Positions 34,038-45,131 of a stretch of 64,000 bases of DNA are shown in pieces. This DNA comes from Cycas panzhihuaensis (Eukaryota > Cycadophyta): contig CM041465.1 of NCBI GenBank assembly GCA_023213395.1, positions 250,673,741 through 250,737,740 on the forward strand, in the 5' to 3' direction. Position numbers and translations under genes: made by a program. Positions within the stretch are counted from its first letter, which is position 1. Each line of letters opens with the position of its first letter. Below the pieces are notes generated by a model that saw only the letters and a program-made list of their open reading frames with translations, made no database searches and was not told the DNA's origin.

Positions 34038-34625
34038 TGTGCTGGCTAATCTACCTCTAACATATTCATAAGAAATTACAGTAGAGTAGACAACATAGGA
34101 TCACAATTGGAGCATGAAAACCAATCTTCATTATATAAGGGCCCTGCGTCTGGTCCTCTCACAACCAAACGCATGCCAAAGTAGTGTACAATAGAAGGCC
34201 CTGCAATGCAGACGACCAGAGAAGAGCAGTTATAACGACACACGCACACATAAATGTTCACGCCTTTCTCACACAGCTAATTTATTTAGCCTTTCTAGTT
34301 ACATTCAATATAACAGTTATTTTTGCATAACAATTAAGCCTTAAACGGCTAATATTTACCGTTCGATTACATCCAGATTAAATTTGATCAAAGCTGATCG
34401 CACCAACAGTTGAAGTTGGTTGCACTTGGTCGCACATGTGATCATTCCTAGTCGCACCTGCAGTCATGTCTGGTTGCACCTGTGTTGCGTCTGGTCGCAC
34501 CTGGCCACACATGTCACATCTGGTTGCACCTGGCCACACATGTCACATCTGGTCGCACATGTGTCGCGTCTGGTCGCACCTACTACTACAGCATTCTGAC
34601 TTATTTAGTGTGCCTTTTCCCCAAC
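34038..34625 (-). repeat. 5' LTR of gypsy 2
   Basis: About 588 bp, pairing with 12234-12836. The 34415-34590 part holds the GGTCGCACCTG-type minisatellite, including two adjacent near-identical units reading GGTTGCACCTGGCCACACAT. Confidence 0.88.
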
Positions 34626-36278
34626 ATATAGGAGGTGCCTCTAACTTGTATTTGGGGCCCTTTTGATAGAAGCTCATGAATTGGGTCCTACAGTTGGTGA
34701 CGATATTCCCCAATTTTTGTAACCATTGGATTCCTAGGACAACATCAACTCCTCCTATTGACATAGCTAACATGCATGTCGTCGTGGAGCAGTTTGCAAT
34801 TTGGAGATTCACCTTGGAGCAGTATTCTCCATATGTCATAGTCTTACCATTAATGATCGCAACTTGGAAGACATTGACTACTTGGATTGGTAAACTCATT
34901 TTTTCTGCAGTGGGTTTGTTGATGAAATTATGTGCATTGTTGCCATCTACAAGGATAACAATCTTTGCTCCGTTGATTGTTTCCTAAAAACGTAGCATTT
35001 GCAAGGTGATGACTTCTCTAGTAATGGCTTGTAATGATATCTGTACGTTTTCAGTATCAATGTCGAGCAATTCTTCAACCTCTGTGTTATCATGTATATC
35101 TAGTGATTCTTCTTCCATTTCATCCAAGATGTCTATGTTCTCATTGTTGGTCATGAAAACTTTCTTTGAGGGACAATTATGGTCCCGGTTCCATTTTCCT
35201 CCATGTTTGAAACAACTCCCTCCCTTAGGATGCTCTACTTTACAACGTTTATTTATGGTTGTCCCTTCCTCGTTTTCTTGTGTAACTGGGGGCTCAATTT
35301 TTGTTGTTGATTTATTCCAATTTGGTTGGAAAATTTGGCCCTAGTGGTGGGGGAGTTCATTTTGGGGAACACAGCTTTGTCTCCCTTCTCTATATTCCGC
35401 TCCCACATTTTTTGCCTGGCAAATAACTTCACTCCAAGTGATTGTGACTGCTCCTATCATTTTTATCTAGTATTTGATATTTCACTAAGTCTTGCAATAT
35501 GAGATTGGATGAGTAATTCCTCTGCAATTTTGTGGTCCACCAAGCTATGTAAGGTTTGGAATTGTCCGATGTAAGTTTGAATCGAGCCTGTTTGTTGTAA
35601 GCGCATGAGTTGGGCGAGGTAATCAATATTCCATATGTCCTCATACTACTCTATTAGGCATTCTTTTAGAAAAATCCAACTGTCATTCCTTATTCCTCCA
35701 CAAAATCTCTTCCACTAGTGGAACCACTTAAGTGCCTTGCCATATAAATAGAGGGATACCACAAGAATTTGATCCCTGTTTGACAGCATGTTTGCTTGGA
35801 AATAGATCTCCATCTGGATGATCCAACTGCGAATGCCCCTTGATTTATGGAGGTCAAATTTTTATAGGAAATATTTTGTACCTTTGAGACCTTTGCTTGG
35901 TTTGAATCATCGTTCTTCTTGGTTACCTTCTTGGAATCTATTTTCTCCTTTATCCAATGTCTCCACCTCATCTTTAAGTCTCCCTTGTTTCTTAAGTTAT
36001 CCAAATAATGCTCCATTTACTAGGTTATGGAGACTTTTTATTTCACCATTTATGTATGCCATGTCATCACATAGGTTATCTACCCTGTGATTTACGCCAT
36101 CTATGGTTATTGATAGGTGATTCATCATTTTGCCTGGCTAAAGTGCCTTTCCAAATCTCAACTCTGATTATACATAACAAGAAAGGAGGAAAAAAAAATT
36201 GTCTTTTTTCTACTTGACCACCCTGATTTTGCTGCTCATGCAATGCATTTTTACTCCTAAGATGGCCTCGAAAATGAC
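34626..36278 (-). pseudogene. Gypsy 1 gag, zinc knuckle and protease
   Basis: The gag pieces lie at about 35400-36280 (EHYLDNLRNKGDLK near 36000). The knuckle near 35165-35230 reads CFKHGGKWNRDHNC, with His in place of the second Cys. The protease site near 34930-34990 reads ILVDGNNAHNFI instead of DSGSTHNFI. The body runs down to GVDVVLGIQWLQKLG near 34700. The frame then runs into gypsy 2 at 34626 and resumes at 12233. Order and sequence parallel gypsy 3. Confidence 0.85.
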
Positions 36279-36290
36279 GCTCTGATAGTA
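36279..36290 (-). other. Primer binding site, gypsy 1
   Basis: The - strand TACTATCAGAGC differs from the initiator-Met complement TGGTATCAGAGC at two positions. Confidence 0.75.
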
Positions 36291-36292
36291 CT

Positions 36293-36809
36293 TGTGGGAA
36301 TCCCAACAGGAATTCACACTTAAAAGACTAATAATTACTATATACTAGACTAACTTTGTGGAGTATTTATCCAACTTATCCAACGGAAAAAAGGAAAAGT
36401 ACTGTATCTATTGTTGTATACTCAAAATAGATTGAAATATCAAGTAAAATAATATATACCAAAAGTCAAAAAACTTACAAGTATAAAAGCTTGAATCTGG
36501 CTCCCTCTTCGAGGCGAGGTGTCCTCCAAAACTATTGCCCCTAAGGACAAAGATATGGCAGATCCGAATTCACAACAATGCATAAGAACAAGGCCGAAAA
36601 GCCTTATAAATAGGTGGGTGGATTAGATCCAGGGAACTCAGGCAAAGTAAGAAATGGAAGTTAGCTAGAACAGATAAGAGAGGTCGGCCAGAACATATTT
36701 TAAAGTCAAACTAAAAAATATCATAAATAACTCTTACTTGAAGTCAGCCAAATTGATATAGAAAATGTCATAAATAAAGGTCATTCGGACTGCTAGAAGG
36801 AACGCTATA
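36293..36809 (-). repeat. 5' LTR of gypsy 1
   Basis: The 517-bp LTR is the partner of 9890-10405. It begins TGTGGGAATCCCAACAGG. Confidence 0.92.
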
Positions 36810-36822
36810 GTAGTGGAGTAGA

Positions 36823-37167
36823 TATTGGAAGATAATGCACATTCAATGTAATTGGTTAAGTTATAGGTCATGTATGATCGGTCAACATAAAGCCCAAATA
36901 TGATTGGTCCAAATAAAGGCCAAATACGATCGGACAACATAAAGAACAAATGTGATTGGTTGTAAGTGAGGCACATATGCCCACAACATGACTACAAGTG
37001 TACCTACATGGTGAGAGATAATGTATGAGAGATGAGTGTGAGGTTTTTGAGATTAGATTTGAGATATGATTATGATTTTGATATGATAAGCTCCATTATG
37101 CCATTACTCTAATGTTATTCTGTTGATCCTGGTTATGTTATCTTGTGTGTGATTTACATTTCTAACA
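36823..37167 (+). repeat. LTR of an unplaced copia-like element
   Basis: It ends TTTCTAACA immediately before an initiator-Met primer site (37168-37185). It begins TATTGGAAGATAATGCAC, which looks like a mutated TGTTGGAA start. The left edge is approximate. Repeated CAACATAAAGnCCAAATA-type units lie at 36880-36950. Confidence 0.65.
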
Positions 37168-38411
37168 TGGTATCAAAGCTTATGGTAAAGAAGAGAAGTT
37201 GAACATGAGCACTTGGTGAAGATGAGAAGTTGAAATGAGGTGTCGTAACGAAGTTCTACTAAATTGAAGATTGCCAGATACTATTCTCACATCAAGCCTA
37301 TTCCATAAGTCATAAAGTTGTCATTTTTATCAATCCTATACTTATTGATTGTCCATTACTACTTTAAGCCTATTATTAAGGGGTCCATAGCCTATTTGAA
37401 GGAAGAAATCTGTCAAAAGCCTATTTTTGTGATTGAATACCTAATTCTATTTGTGAAAAAGGCCATTCAAGCCTATTTAAATTTGTTCTGTGTATACGTC
37501 CAAAACAAACGAAAAATCGTTTTTGGCCGTTTGACCCCGTTTCAATCTATTTGTCTCCGTTTTAAAATCGTTTCACTCCATATCTAAACACAGTTGACTC
37601 GTTTTACTCCATTTCATTTCGAACCCTACTTGTCTGCCTCTGTTGTGATGTGATACCACTACTTCCAACCTTGGCTTCATATGCAAACCCTAACCTGTTT
37701 GTGCTCTATTTTGAGAGATAATGTTAATGCTTGAGCGACTCCATTTTTAATCTGTCTGATTCCGTTTAGATCACGGATTACTCTGTTTGCTTTGGTCTAC
37801 ATGTTTGTGTTTCTCTGTCCACAAGTCATCGTTTGTGGAAACACTACTTGCGTGAAAACCATGCACCTTCAAGGCTGGTACCTCTATGAGTAAATCATGA
37901 TTCTACATAACAAAATTTGTTGGCGTTTATGTTTGGTGTGAACCTCATCGCGCACCCCCATCACAATGTTTTTTTTCGTCTACAAGTTGTACCCTGTGTC
38001 CACAAACCTATAATAACCCTTTGATCAACGCCTATTTGTCGATGAACTCATTCACTTGCAGTTATTGGCTTCCATCAACCCTACGCCCGTAAATCTATAG
38101 CCCTGTGATCGAAGTGTCTGGAAATTTCTTTGGAATACGTTGACAAACAACATCTACGATCTATACCCTATGCCTGCAGATCTATAATCCTATGATCAAA
38201 GCATTTGGAAATTTCTTTAGAATACATTTATTATCATCAATGCTTTTATCGTTGGGCAAACTTTCAACACCCAAGGAGATTGCAAGAGCCTCTTGCAAAT
38301 GTAACTCAAACGCATAGTCGAGGTCAATATGTGTCGATTGACTATCGCCAATTCTCTCTGTTGCATAGAAGCTATGTTCGATGAACTACCGTCTACTCTA
38401 CGTCTTTGAAG
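37168..38411 (+). other. Primer site and leader of the 36823 LTR element
   Basis: TGGTATCAAAGCTTATGG at 37168 is a primer site. The following 1.2 kb resembles an untranslated leader, with recurring CGTTT(C/T)ACTCC-type elements at 37500-37620 and two similar stretches around 38100-38230 (GATCnAAGnnTnTGGAAATTTCTTT). No gag follows before the truncated LTR of copia C. Confidence 0.55.
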
Positions 38412-38696
38412 CCAATGATCAAGTGTGGTTAGTAGAAGTCAAAGATACTTAATATATTAAATGAGGTGGTTTAGAGCCTACCATATTTTGAGGCAATGAT
38501 TAATTTATCATTATGAAGTGGTTAAAACTACCTTCCTATGCTTAGAACATTGTAAATTTACAAATATGTGATGTATTCACTTATTTGACTCAATGAGAAA
38601 TCTGGAGAGTTGTGATTCATTAGTGCAAAGTCATTTCTTGTCTATTGTGCATGTGATGTGTGTTATGTGTCCATCTCTTATCCTCTTTTTCTAACA
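38412..38696 (+). repeat. Truncated 5' LTR of copia C
   Basis: It aligns with the last ~285 bp of 51927-52334 (GGTTAGTAGAAGTCAAAGAT onward). It ends CTAACA before TGCCATCAAATCC, a decayed primer site. Confidence 0.85.
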
Positions 38697-39728
38697 TGCC
38701 ATCAAATCCATATTGCTCTTATGACACCTATGTCCCTAATTTCTGCCATGTCTGAGTGACTAATGCTGTCCTGAAGAGCCTGCTCTCTCCTCCTAGATAT
38801 CTGTCCAAATTACATGATGCTAAATGATATCTATGTCTACCAAACTCAGTGTATATACTAACTAAGATTCAAAGAGGGCTGTGTGAAATCCTCAAGTGTC
38901 TATTAGGTAGTAATTTTTGTTTGCCCTACTAGACACCACCACCCTTGTTCAAGAGTAGTAAGTGCTAGCCCACTCCTTATCTCTATCATTCTCATTTCAT
39001 TAGCCTCTCTCTATTATAGATCCATCTAAGGTTGAGGGGGGTTGCCACCACACATCTGTTCATCTGGATTTTTCCTTGTCGTCGCACATTCATCGGTTGC
39101 TCGTGCTTCGTCATCCGCTATCATTTAGAGTTGCTTGTCCACCCTTGTTGGAGTTGCCTATTGTCGCTTGGAGCAGCTCGTATGCCCTTCATGGAGCCAC
39201 CAACCATCACCTAGCCACAATCGTTCGTGTTGTCTTAGCAAGGCGCTGCTAGGATCATTACAATCTAGTGCCAATTGTCGCCTAGCCGTCGAAAGGGAGC
39301 TACCACCGCCGACACTATAATTTAAATCGTTGTCGCCAACCAATATAAATCGAAAAAAATTCCATTAATATATAAAGTTTATAGCATTCTGTTATAAAAC
39401 TTTAGTATATTCTAAAGAATATTCCCATTGTTATATAAAGTCTCCTTTATACATAATCTGCTTTTTAAATTATTTCTTATGTTTTGAAAGACCTTTATTC
39501 ACTTTTTGTGGAATGTTTTTTTTAATCAATTGGGTATTATATCACAAGAGGATTTAATTTATCATTAATACTTAGTATTTAATCCTCTTTAAGTATATTT
39601 TTTCAGATCAATTTGTATTTTACGAGTATTTTTCTAACTACCATGCAGTCACTAAGTGATATTTGACTCTCATACTAGCAATATTGAAAATATTTACTCT
39701 TCAATTTCCTTAGTTACAAGAGTCCAAA
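38697..39728 (+). other. Copia C 5' leader
   Basis: A non-coding leader. The GC-richer part (39020-39320) and the AT-rich part that follows match, inverted, the D1 leader at about 44150-44760. Examples are the CACTATAATTT junction and the TATAACA(N)TTATAAAC motifs. This links D1 to the C family. Confidence 0.65.
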
Positions 39729-40577
39729 ATGTATTCTATGAATATTTCAGGTTATATTTTGCCCCAGTCACAAAAGTTGGATGGAAAAAATTATGTAACA
39801 TGTAAATTTAAAATTTCCAACATTCTAGCCTCACATAGGCTCATGGAAGTTGTAGATGGAAATAACAAAAAGCCTAAAGAAGGCCTAATTGATGAAATTG
39901 AAGAAGTAGCATGGTATGACATGAACCAAAAGGCTCTATCTATTATAAATTTTATTAGTGGATGATGAGTTAATCACTCATCTTCAAAGAAAAATATTAG
40001 CCTCAGATGCATGGAAGACTCCTAGGTATCTATTTGAGACGAAAACAAAACCAGAGTCTTATATCTTCAAATTTTGCTTTACTCATGTACAATGTCTAAT
40101 AATTATTCCATCTCTCCTCATTTACAAAAATTGAAAAAGATAAAAGAGAAGCTTGTTGCAGTAGGGGAAGTTGTCCAAGACAAAGAACTTCTAAGCATAA
40201 CTTTGAATAGCTTGCATGAAGGCTATCACATCTTTGTGACAAGCCTATGTCTTACAAGCCAACCTGAACCTCTAAACTTTGACAAATTAGATGGCTTATT
40301 ATTGCATGAAGAACAATGTATGGGCTTCTATGATCGTGGCGGTAGCAATGCTATTGTGCTTGCATCAAAGTTCAAGAAGAAACCTCCAAATAATAGTCCA
40401 AAACAACAATCACATGGAAGCAATAGTAATGTGCAAAAACTAAAACACGATGTTCTTTGTAAATATTCCAACAAGAAGGTGCATTTAGAGAAGCAATGCT
40501 GGAAGAAGAAAGCCAATAAGAAGAAGAGCACCCTTGCTTTGTCTACAAATGAAAATGACAAAAGTGTTTGCATTTAA
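39729..40577 (+). pseudogene. Copia C gag
   Basis: It starts at MYSMNISGYILPQSQKLDGK, followed by the copia gag entry and LHEGYHIFVTSLCL (40215-40260). A knuckle-like CKYSNKKVHLEKQCW near 40457-40502 has lost its second Cys. A stop at 39963 and a shift before 40074 break the frame. It is 849 bp including the break, about normal for a copia gag. Confidence 0.8.
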
Positions 40578-41154
40578 TGCTACAAGCCAAGATACGTGTG
40601 AGTGGTACATTGATTCTAGAGCATATGAACATATCACTTATCACAAGGACCGGTTTGAAGATTTGAAAGATTGTCAGATTCCTCCTATTGTATTTGGTGA
40701 CAATAGTCAGCATCAGGTTGTTGGTTGTGGCACCATTAGCATTCGTCAACCAGAGTATGGAACTTTCAAGGTTTCAAATGTCTTAGTTGTACCCTCCTTT
40801 AAGCACAACTTACTGTCTATCAGTTGTATTACTAAGCAAAATATTCAAGTAGAATTCAATGAGTCAAAGTGCTTAATGAAAAAAGATGATATTGTAATTG
40901 CTCAAGGTGTTCAAGAGAATGGAGTCTGTAAATTCTCTAGCACACATGAGCTTGATCTTGTTGCTCAAATTTCTATTAACACTTTATGGCATGATCATTA
41001 TGGTCATTTGAATTATTCTAGTCTTCAGCTTATGTATAGATTAAGTATGGTGAATGATTTGCCATCAATCAAGAAAATTGACAAAGTTTGTGAAGTATGT
41101 GCACTTGGGAAGAAGCACAAGCAACCATTCCAGAAACCTAAGTGGCGAGCTAAG
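40560..41154 (+). pseudogene. Copia C protease and integrase zinc finger
   Basis: The protease site reads WYIDSRAYEHIT (40602-40640): the Gly of DSGA is Arg, which should inactivate it. The integrase HHCC finger follows (HDHYGHLNYSSLQLM ... CEVCALGKKHKQPF, about 40990-41130). The frame stops where D1 enters at 41155. The duplicated CTAAG (41150-41154, 45579-45583) bridges to the integrase core. Confidence 0.88.
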
Positions 41155-41576
41155 TGTAGGAATAAGTGGATAGGAGTACGATATGTAGCATAAAGCACGT
41201 GTGAGAAAACCACAAGAGATGACAATACACTAACGTATCACAACTCTCCAAATCTCATTCTATTGATTCTATCAAAAACATAATAGAGTACACAATATTT
41301 ATAGATTACATATGTATTATAGATAGGAATTAGTTTTAACCATATCATAATGGTTCATTAACTATTCTCTCAAAATATGGTAGGCTATCAACTACCACAT
41401 TAAATGTTTCAACCATCTTTGACTCCTACTAACCAACTCATTAATGACTTTGACTAATAATATTCAACATAGAATATTCTCTCACTTAGAATATTCCATG
41501 TGAGGAAATATTCTAATTACATGAAATGAAATGAACTTAAATGACCATGTAATGGAAATGTACATTATTTCAAACA
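41155..41576 (-). repeat. 3' LTR of D1
   Basis: 422 bp; it begins TGTAGGAATAAGTGG as read on the + strand. The polypurine tract (ATTATGGGAAGG on the - strand) is at 41577-41590. It lacks the 32-bp hairpin present in the 5' LTR. Confidence 0.95.
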
Positions 41577-41655
41577 CCTTCCCATAATGTTAAGTTCATT
41601 TCCTAACATAAATATTAGTGTCCTAAGTCTCTCAAAATTTCTCACAACCTAAAGT

Positions 41656-41919
41656 CTAAGTGAGAATATCACAACTTGAGGGACAATACATCAACTCAAC
41701 TATGCCATGCTCCATATGTTGTCGAACAAAATGATGGTCTTCTTCCACAAGCTTAAATCTGCCATGGAAACCAAATTCTTCGATAGTTGGAAGGCATCTT
41801 GTTGTAATAGAACAACTGAACAGGTCACATATAGTTAAGAAGTCCATTAAGACCAAAATGGCTTCTCGAATGCCGTAACTGCTGCTTTGCATACTGCCTT
41901 GGTGGAATAAGCTATCCAC
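41656..41919 (-). pseudogene. RNase H remnant in D1
   Basis: The - strand frame contains a decayed RNase H end (CLPTIEEFGFHGRF, DHHFVRQHMEHGIVELMYCP). It matches 930-1090. It is the only coding relic in D1. Confidence 0.75.
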
Positions 41920-41934
41920 ATCAAGAGATCAACC

Positions 41935-42175
41935 AGAATTAGGTGCCAATGCACATCCTATCGTTGATTTGGCATTAGCTACTACAAGAGATCAACCATA
42001 ACTAAGTGGTCAATGCACATCCTGTCGTTGGTTAAGATCAACCAGAACTAAGTGTCATCCACATCCTGTTGTTGATTAGGCTCAACCAGAACTAAGTGGT
42101 CAATGCACATCCTGTCGTTGATTAAGATCAACCAGAACTAAGTGTCATCCACATCCTGTTGTTGAATTGCCTTTG
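41935..42175 (-). repeat. 45-bp alternating minisatellite, D1 copy
   Basis: Inverted counterpart of 613-860. As read on the + strand, GTGGTCAATGCACATCCTGTCG units alternate with GTGTCATCCACATCCTGTTG units at about 45-bp spacing. Units here are more uniform than in the other copy. Confidence 0.87.
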
Positions 42176-42927
42176 CAGTTGCCTGTACAAAACACCCAAA
42201 GAGGATTTCATCATCCTCATGCAGTACATGCTAGTTGTGATCATCAATGCGTGAACATCACGCTCATTGTCCTGCTTCTCCAAATGTCATAATCTTGGCA
42301 TACAACATCATGCTTGATTCTATGCACTATTGTCATTTTCCAAGTCATTGTTGCTTCATAGAATTGTTAGGTGTTTTCATTAACACCACAACACTGCAAC
42401 TACCATAACCATAACACAATAAGCTACTCTTCATGCAGCAATAATCTACCCAACTCAACAAATGAAAGAGGTTGAGGTAAACATCCTATTACAAAGGTAT
42501 GATAAGTCTTAAGCAGGTTGAAAAGAGTCATATACTCCAGAATTCAGCAACACAAATCACTCTTCTCCTTTAGTTTCTGCAGATGAAGATAGATAGAGGA
42601 TAGACATTTTTCAAGAGTAAAGCAAATGTCAAGACTCCATCAAATCCTTAAGAGTCTTCTTGCATCATATGCAAGTAATCAAAGATGAGTAATCAACTCA
42701 TCAAACATTGGCCAATTAATGAGTACCAATGTTCAAGGTTCTTGTTCTGTCATGCCATGCCATGTCATACCATATTGTGCCACACCATGCTTCTTCAATT
42801 GGATACAAATTGGCTTCTTGTTTTCTCCTTTAACAACTCCCATAGATCTTCGTAAGACTGGAAAGAGTTATATTACATAGAACTTACATTTTGCCTTAGT
42901 GAATCTGGCAAACTATAGCCACTAATT

Positions 42928-43249
42928 TGTTGGAGCGCGTGACGCTAACTATCACAAGGAAGTCCTCTTCCCAAATCACCTCGGGGCTTTTGGTGTAACG
43001 GCAACCTGTGACAAGTGGTATCGGAGCGACCAGGATTCAAAACCGGTCTTGTGTACCGCGGTAGCGTACCCAGATATCCGTGAAGGCGTTGTGTCCCGCT
43101 GAAGAACGCCATGGTGGACATGCCAATTCGTGCAGGTACAATCGACTCCTTGTGATGGGGGAGTGTTGGAGCGTGTGATGCTAACTATCACAAGGAATTC
43201 CTCTTCCCAAATCACCCCGGGGCTTTTGGTGTAACAGCAACCTGTGACA
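42928..43249 (+). mobile_element. Miniature LTR retrotransposon (TRIM/SMART-like), 322 bp
   Basis: Two 86-bp direct repeats (42928-43013 and 43164-43249) with TG...CA ends flank a 150-bp core. Directly inside the first is a primer site (TGGTATCGGAGC, 43016-43027; 11 of 12 match to the initiator-Met complement). Directly before the second is a polypurine tract (GATGGGGGAG). The flanking pentamers are both TAATT (42923-42927 and 43250-43254), a perfect target duplication. It is complete but codes for nothing, the definition of a terminal-repeat retrotransposon in miniature. It is GC-richer than its surroundings. The repeats differ at about 5 positions. Confidence 0.95.
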
Positions 43250-43339
43250 TAATTCACAGACATTTTATGAAGTTTGTAATTAAGAAAAGTAAGGAGAAGT
43301 GTCTCAAACCACCACAAGTATGAGTGTTAGACATCACCC

Positions 43340-44110
43340 AGTGATCGCAAGGTGGATTACATTTAAAGAGTACAAATGAAAGGTTCAAAAGGTCTTTAAA
43401 ATACATCATTAAAAGAGGATGAAGTACATTAAAAAATCCTCTTAAAGTGCTCTCAAAATAGGACAAAGTACATTAAACACTCCCTTTTAAAATACTCTCA
43501 AAGTACATTGAAGAATCCTCTTAAAATAGAGTCAAAGTATATACTCTAAGGAGGATAAAGTACATAAGAAAAGACTTTGAAGTACTCCTTAATGAAGCCA
43601 ATAAAATACCTTTAAAAGAAGATGAACTCCTTAAGGTATCATGCCCAAGAAATATTTTTAAAGAGGATAAAATATCTAAGAAAAATCCTCTCAAAATACT
43701 TCTTTAAAATGACGCTAGAAAATATCCTTAAAAGAAGACAAAATAAAGCTTGAAATAGCTTAATGCCTTCATAAGGTATCATGCCCTTTTATGTATCGCC
43801 AAAGGTGCTTTTTTATGCCACCAAAAATGTACCGTAAAGAAGAGGATTAGATGCATTAAAGATCCTCTTAAAGTACTCTTCTATGCCACCAATAGATACT
43901 TTAAAGAAGAGGATTAAGTACTTAAGACAATCCTCTTAAAGTATCCTTATGTTGCCAAAAATATCTCTTTAAAAAAGGATAAAATATATATGAAGATAGT
44001 TCTCTTGAAGTGCCCTTTTATGTCGCCAAGAGGTGCTCTTTAAAAGAGGATGAAATATATGAAAATAATCCTCTTACTCCTCCTGAAATATCCTTTAAAA
44101 TGGAGCCCAA
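43340..44110 (-). repeat. Field of AGAGGAT / ATCCTCT hairpin repeats
   Basis: Roughly ten degenerate units, each 60-90 bp, combine AAAGAGGATnAA, AGTACnTnAAnn and ATCCTCTTAAAGTnCT, often followed by TATGCCACCAA. The purine and pyrimidine arms in each unit are complementary. The field is in the D1 leader; weaker versions occur in the copia A leader. Confidence 0.75.
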
Positions 44111-44339
44111 TGATAATACACTTTAATTTTTTTCAAAACAGCTATATTTGACTTTCTCTTCAAGTGTTAAATCAATACAAGATGCACTCTTAACGATATT
44201 TTAAACTCCTCAAAAAAAATATTAAAGTATTAAACTATAGAGAAAATCAAATATCAAAAGAGATATCTTCAAAGGAATATACTAATGTTTATAACTCAAT
44301 GTTATAAACATTAGGTTGAATGTAATAAGGAGTCGATAG

Positions 44340-44760
44340 AATGATTTTTGGAAGCGACCCAAATTATAGTGGCATCAACTAGCTCCGACGACGAACGGTG
44401 GCGATGTTGCTGGCACTTCACCAAGCGCCGACAGGTGACAGCTACTCTGAGACTTTCCGGACGAAGGTGAACTGCTACATCAAAGCCAAATGATAGATGG
44501 CGACTAGAAGCTAAGTGATAGGCGACTGTCACTTTGGACGAATAACTCTTGCGTCTCCATAATAGCGGCCATGAGGTGAACAGGCGACTAGCAGCCAATG
44601 GAAGGGAAGATCGACAACAAGCTTCCATATCGAATGAGCCTGCGCAGAGAGGACGGCACCAATAGAATGATGTGCACCTGGCAGCAAAGACAACTTAGAC
44701 AGCTTTGTCAAATCTACAGGGTGGCTTCCTAAAACAGACAAGGGAAGGCTAGCAGTGGAC
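44340..44760 (-). other. D1 leader, GC-richer block
   Basis: Non-coding, sharing blocks with the copia C leader at 39020-39330. Short open frames on the - strand here are not supported by any family match. Confidence 0.55.
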
Positions 44761-45114
44761 GAGGATGACCAAAGATGGTGAGAGATTGACCAACAGCTCC
44801 TGCAAATAGTAGCTCCTTATTAATGACTGTGGATGGATCTCAAACAATGGTCTTTGACTTCATTTTCCATCTTCAAGCGGATGAACTTATAGTTTTCCTC
44901 AGGTTGCCAGTTCCTTCAAACACTTCACACCAAAAACAGTCATAGAGCATTACTCTCCAAACAATCATAGATGTAAGAGGAGGGTAGTCCTTCAAGACAG
45001 AACCTAGTATATGGACAGAATCACCTTTAGATTCTAGCATATAGCTGTTAAGAACTTGTGACCTATGCATGGACAGAATCTCTCAAACATAGGGTATCAC
45101 CTAAGTGTGAAAAA

Positions 45115-45131
45115 CCTAAGCTTTGATACCA
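45115..45131 (-). other. Primer binding site, D1
   Basis: TGGTATCAAAGCTTAGG on the - strand, immediately inside the 5' LTR. It matches initiator-Met tRNA with one change in the first 12 bases. Confidence 0.92.

Larger units (their letters stand above)
12234..34625 (-). mobile_element. Gypsy 2 (OTA/Tat-Athila-like) with extra ORF
   Basis: A - strand gypsy element inserted in the protease region of gypsy 1. Its LTRs are about 603 bp (12234-12836) and 588 bp (34038-34625). The hexamer GGAGGT lies just outside each end (12227-12232 and 34630-34635) and is probably the target duplication. The primer site resembles tRNA-Asp, as in Tat/Athila elements. On the - strand the order is leader, gag, zinc knuckle, protease, a second gag-like block, RT, RNase H, integrase, extra ORF, polypurine tract. 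Gypsy 3 sits in the extra ORF and copia A in the protease. There is no chromodomain. Lineage is inferred from the RT region and primer site. Confidence 0.88.
9890..36809 (-). mobile_element. Gypsy 1 (chromodomain type), outer shell of a nest
   Basis: This is a - strand Ty3/gypsy element whose 516- and 517-bp LTRs are now 26 kb apart because gypsy 2 inserted inside it. Flanking pentamers GCAGT (9885-9889) and GTAGT (36810-36814) fit a target duplication with one change. Its own sequence is 9890-12233 plus 34626-36809, about 4.5 kb, so it has lost most of RT and RNase H. The chromodomain, the zinc-knuckle/protease order and close similarity to gypsy 3 place it among plant chromoviruses. The reading frame resumes across the gypsy 2 insertion, confirming that both halves belong to one element. 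Confidence 0.9.

Noticed and set aside
33614-34060. 148-codon + strand open frame
   Set aside because: It is antisense to the gypsy 2 leader, has a Leu/Phe/Ser composition from a CT-rich strand and shows no family match.
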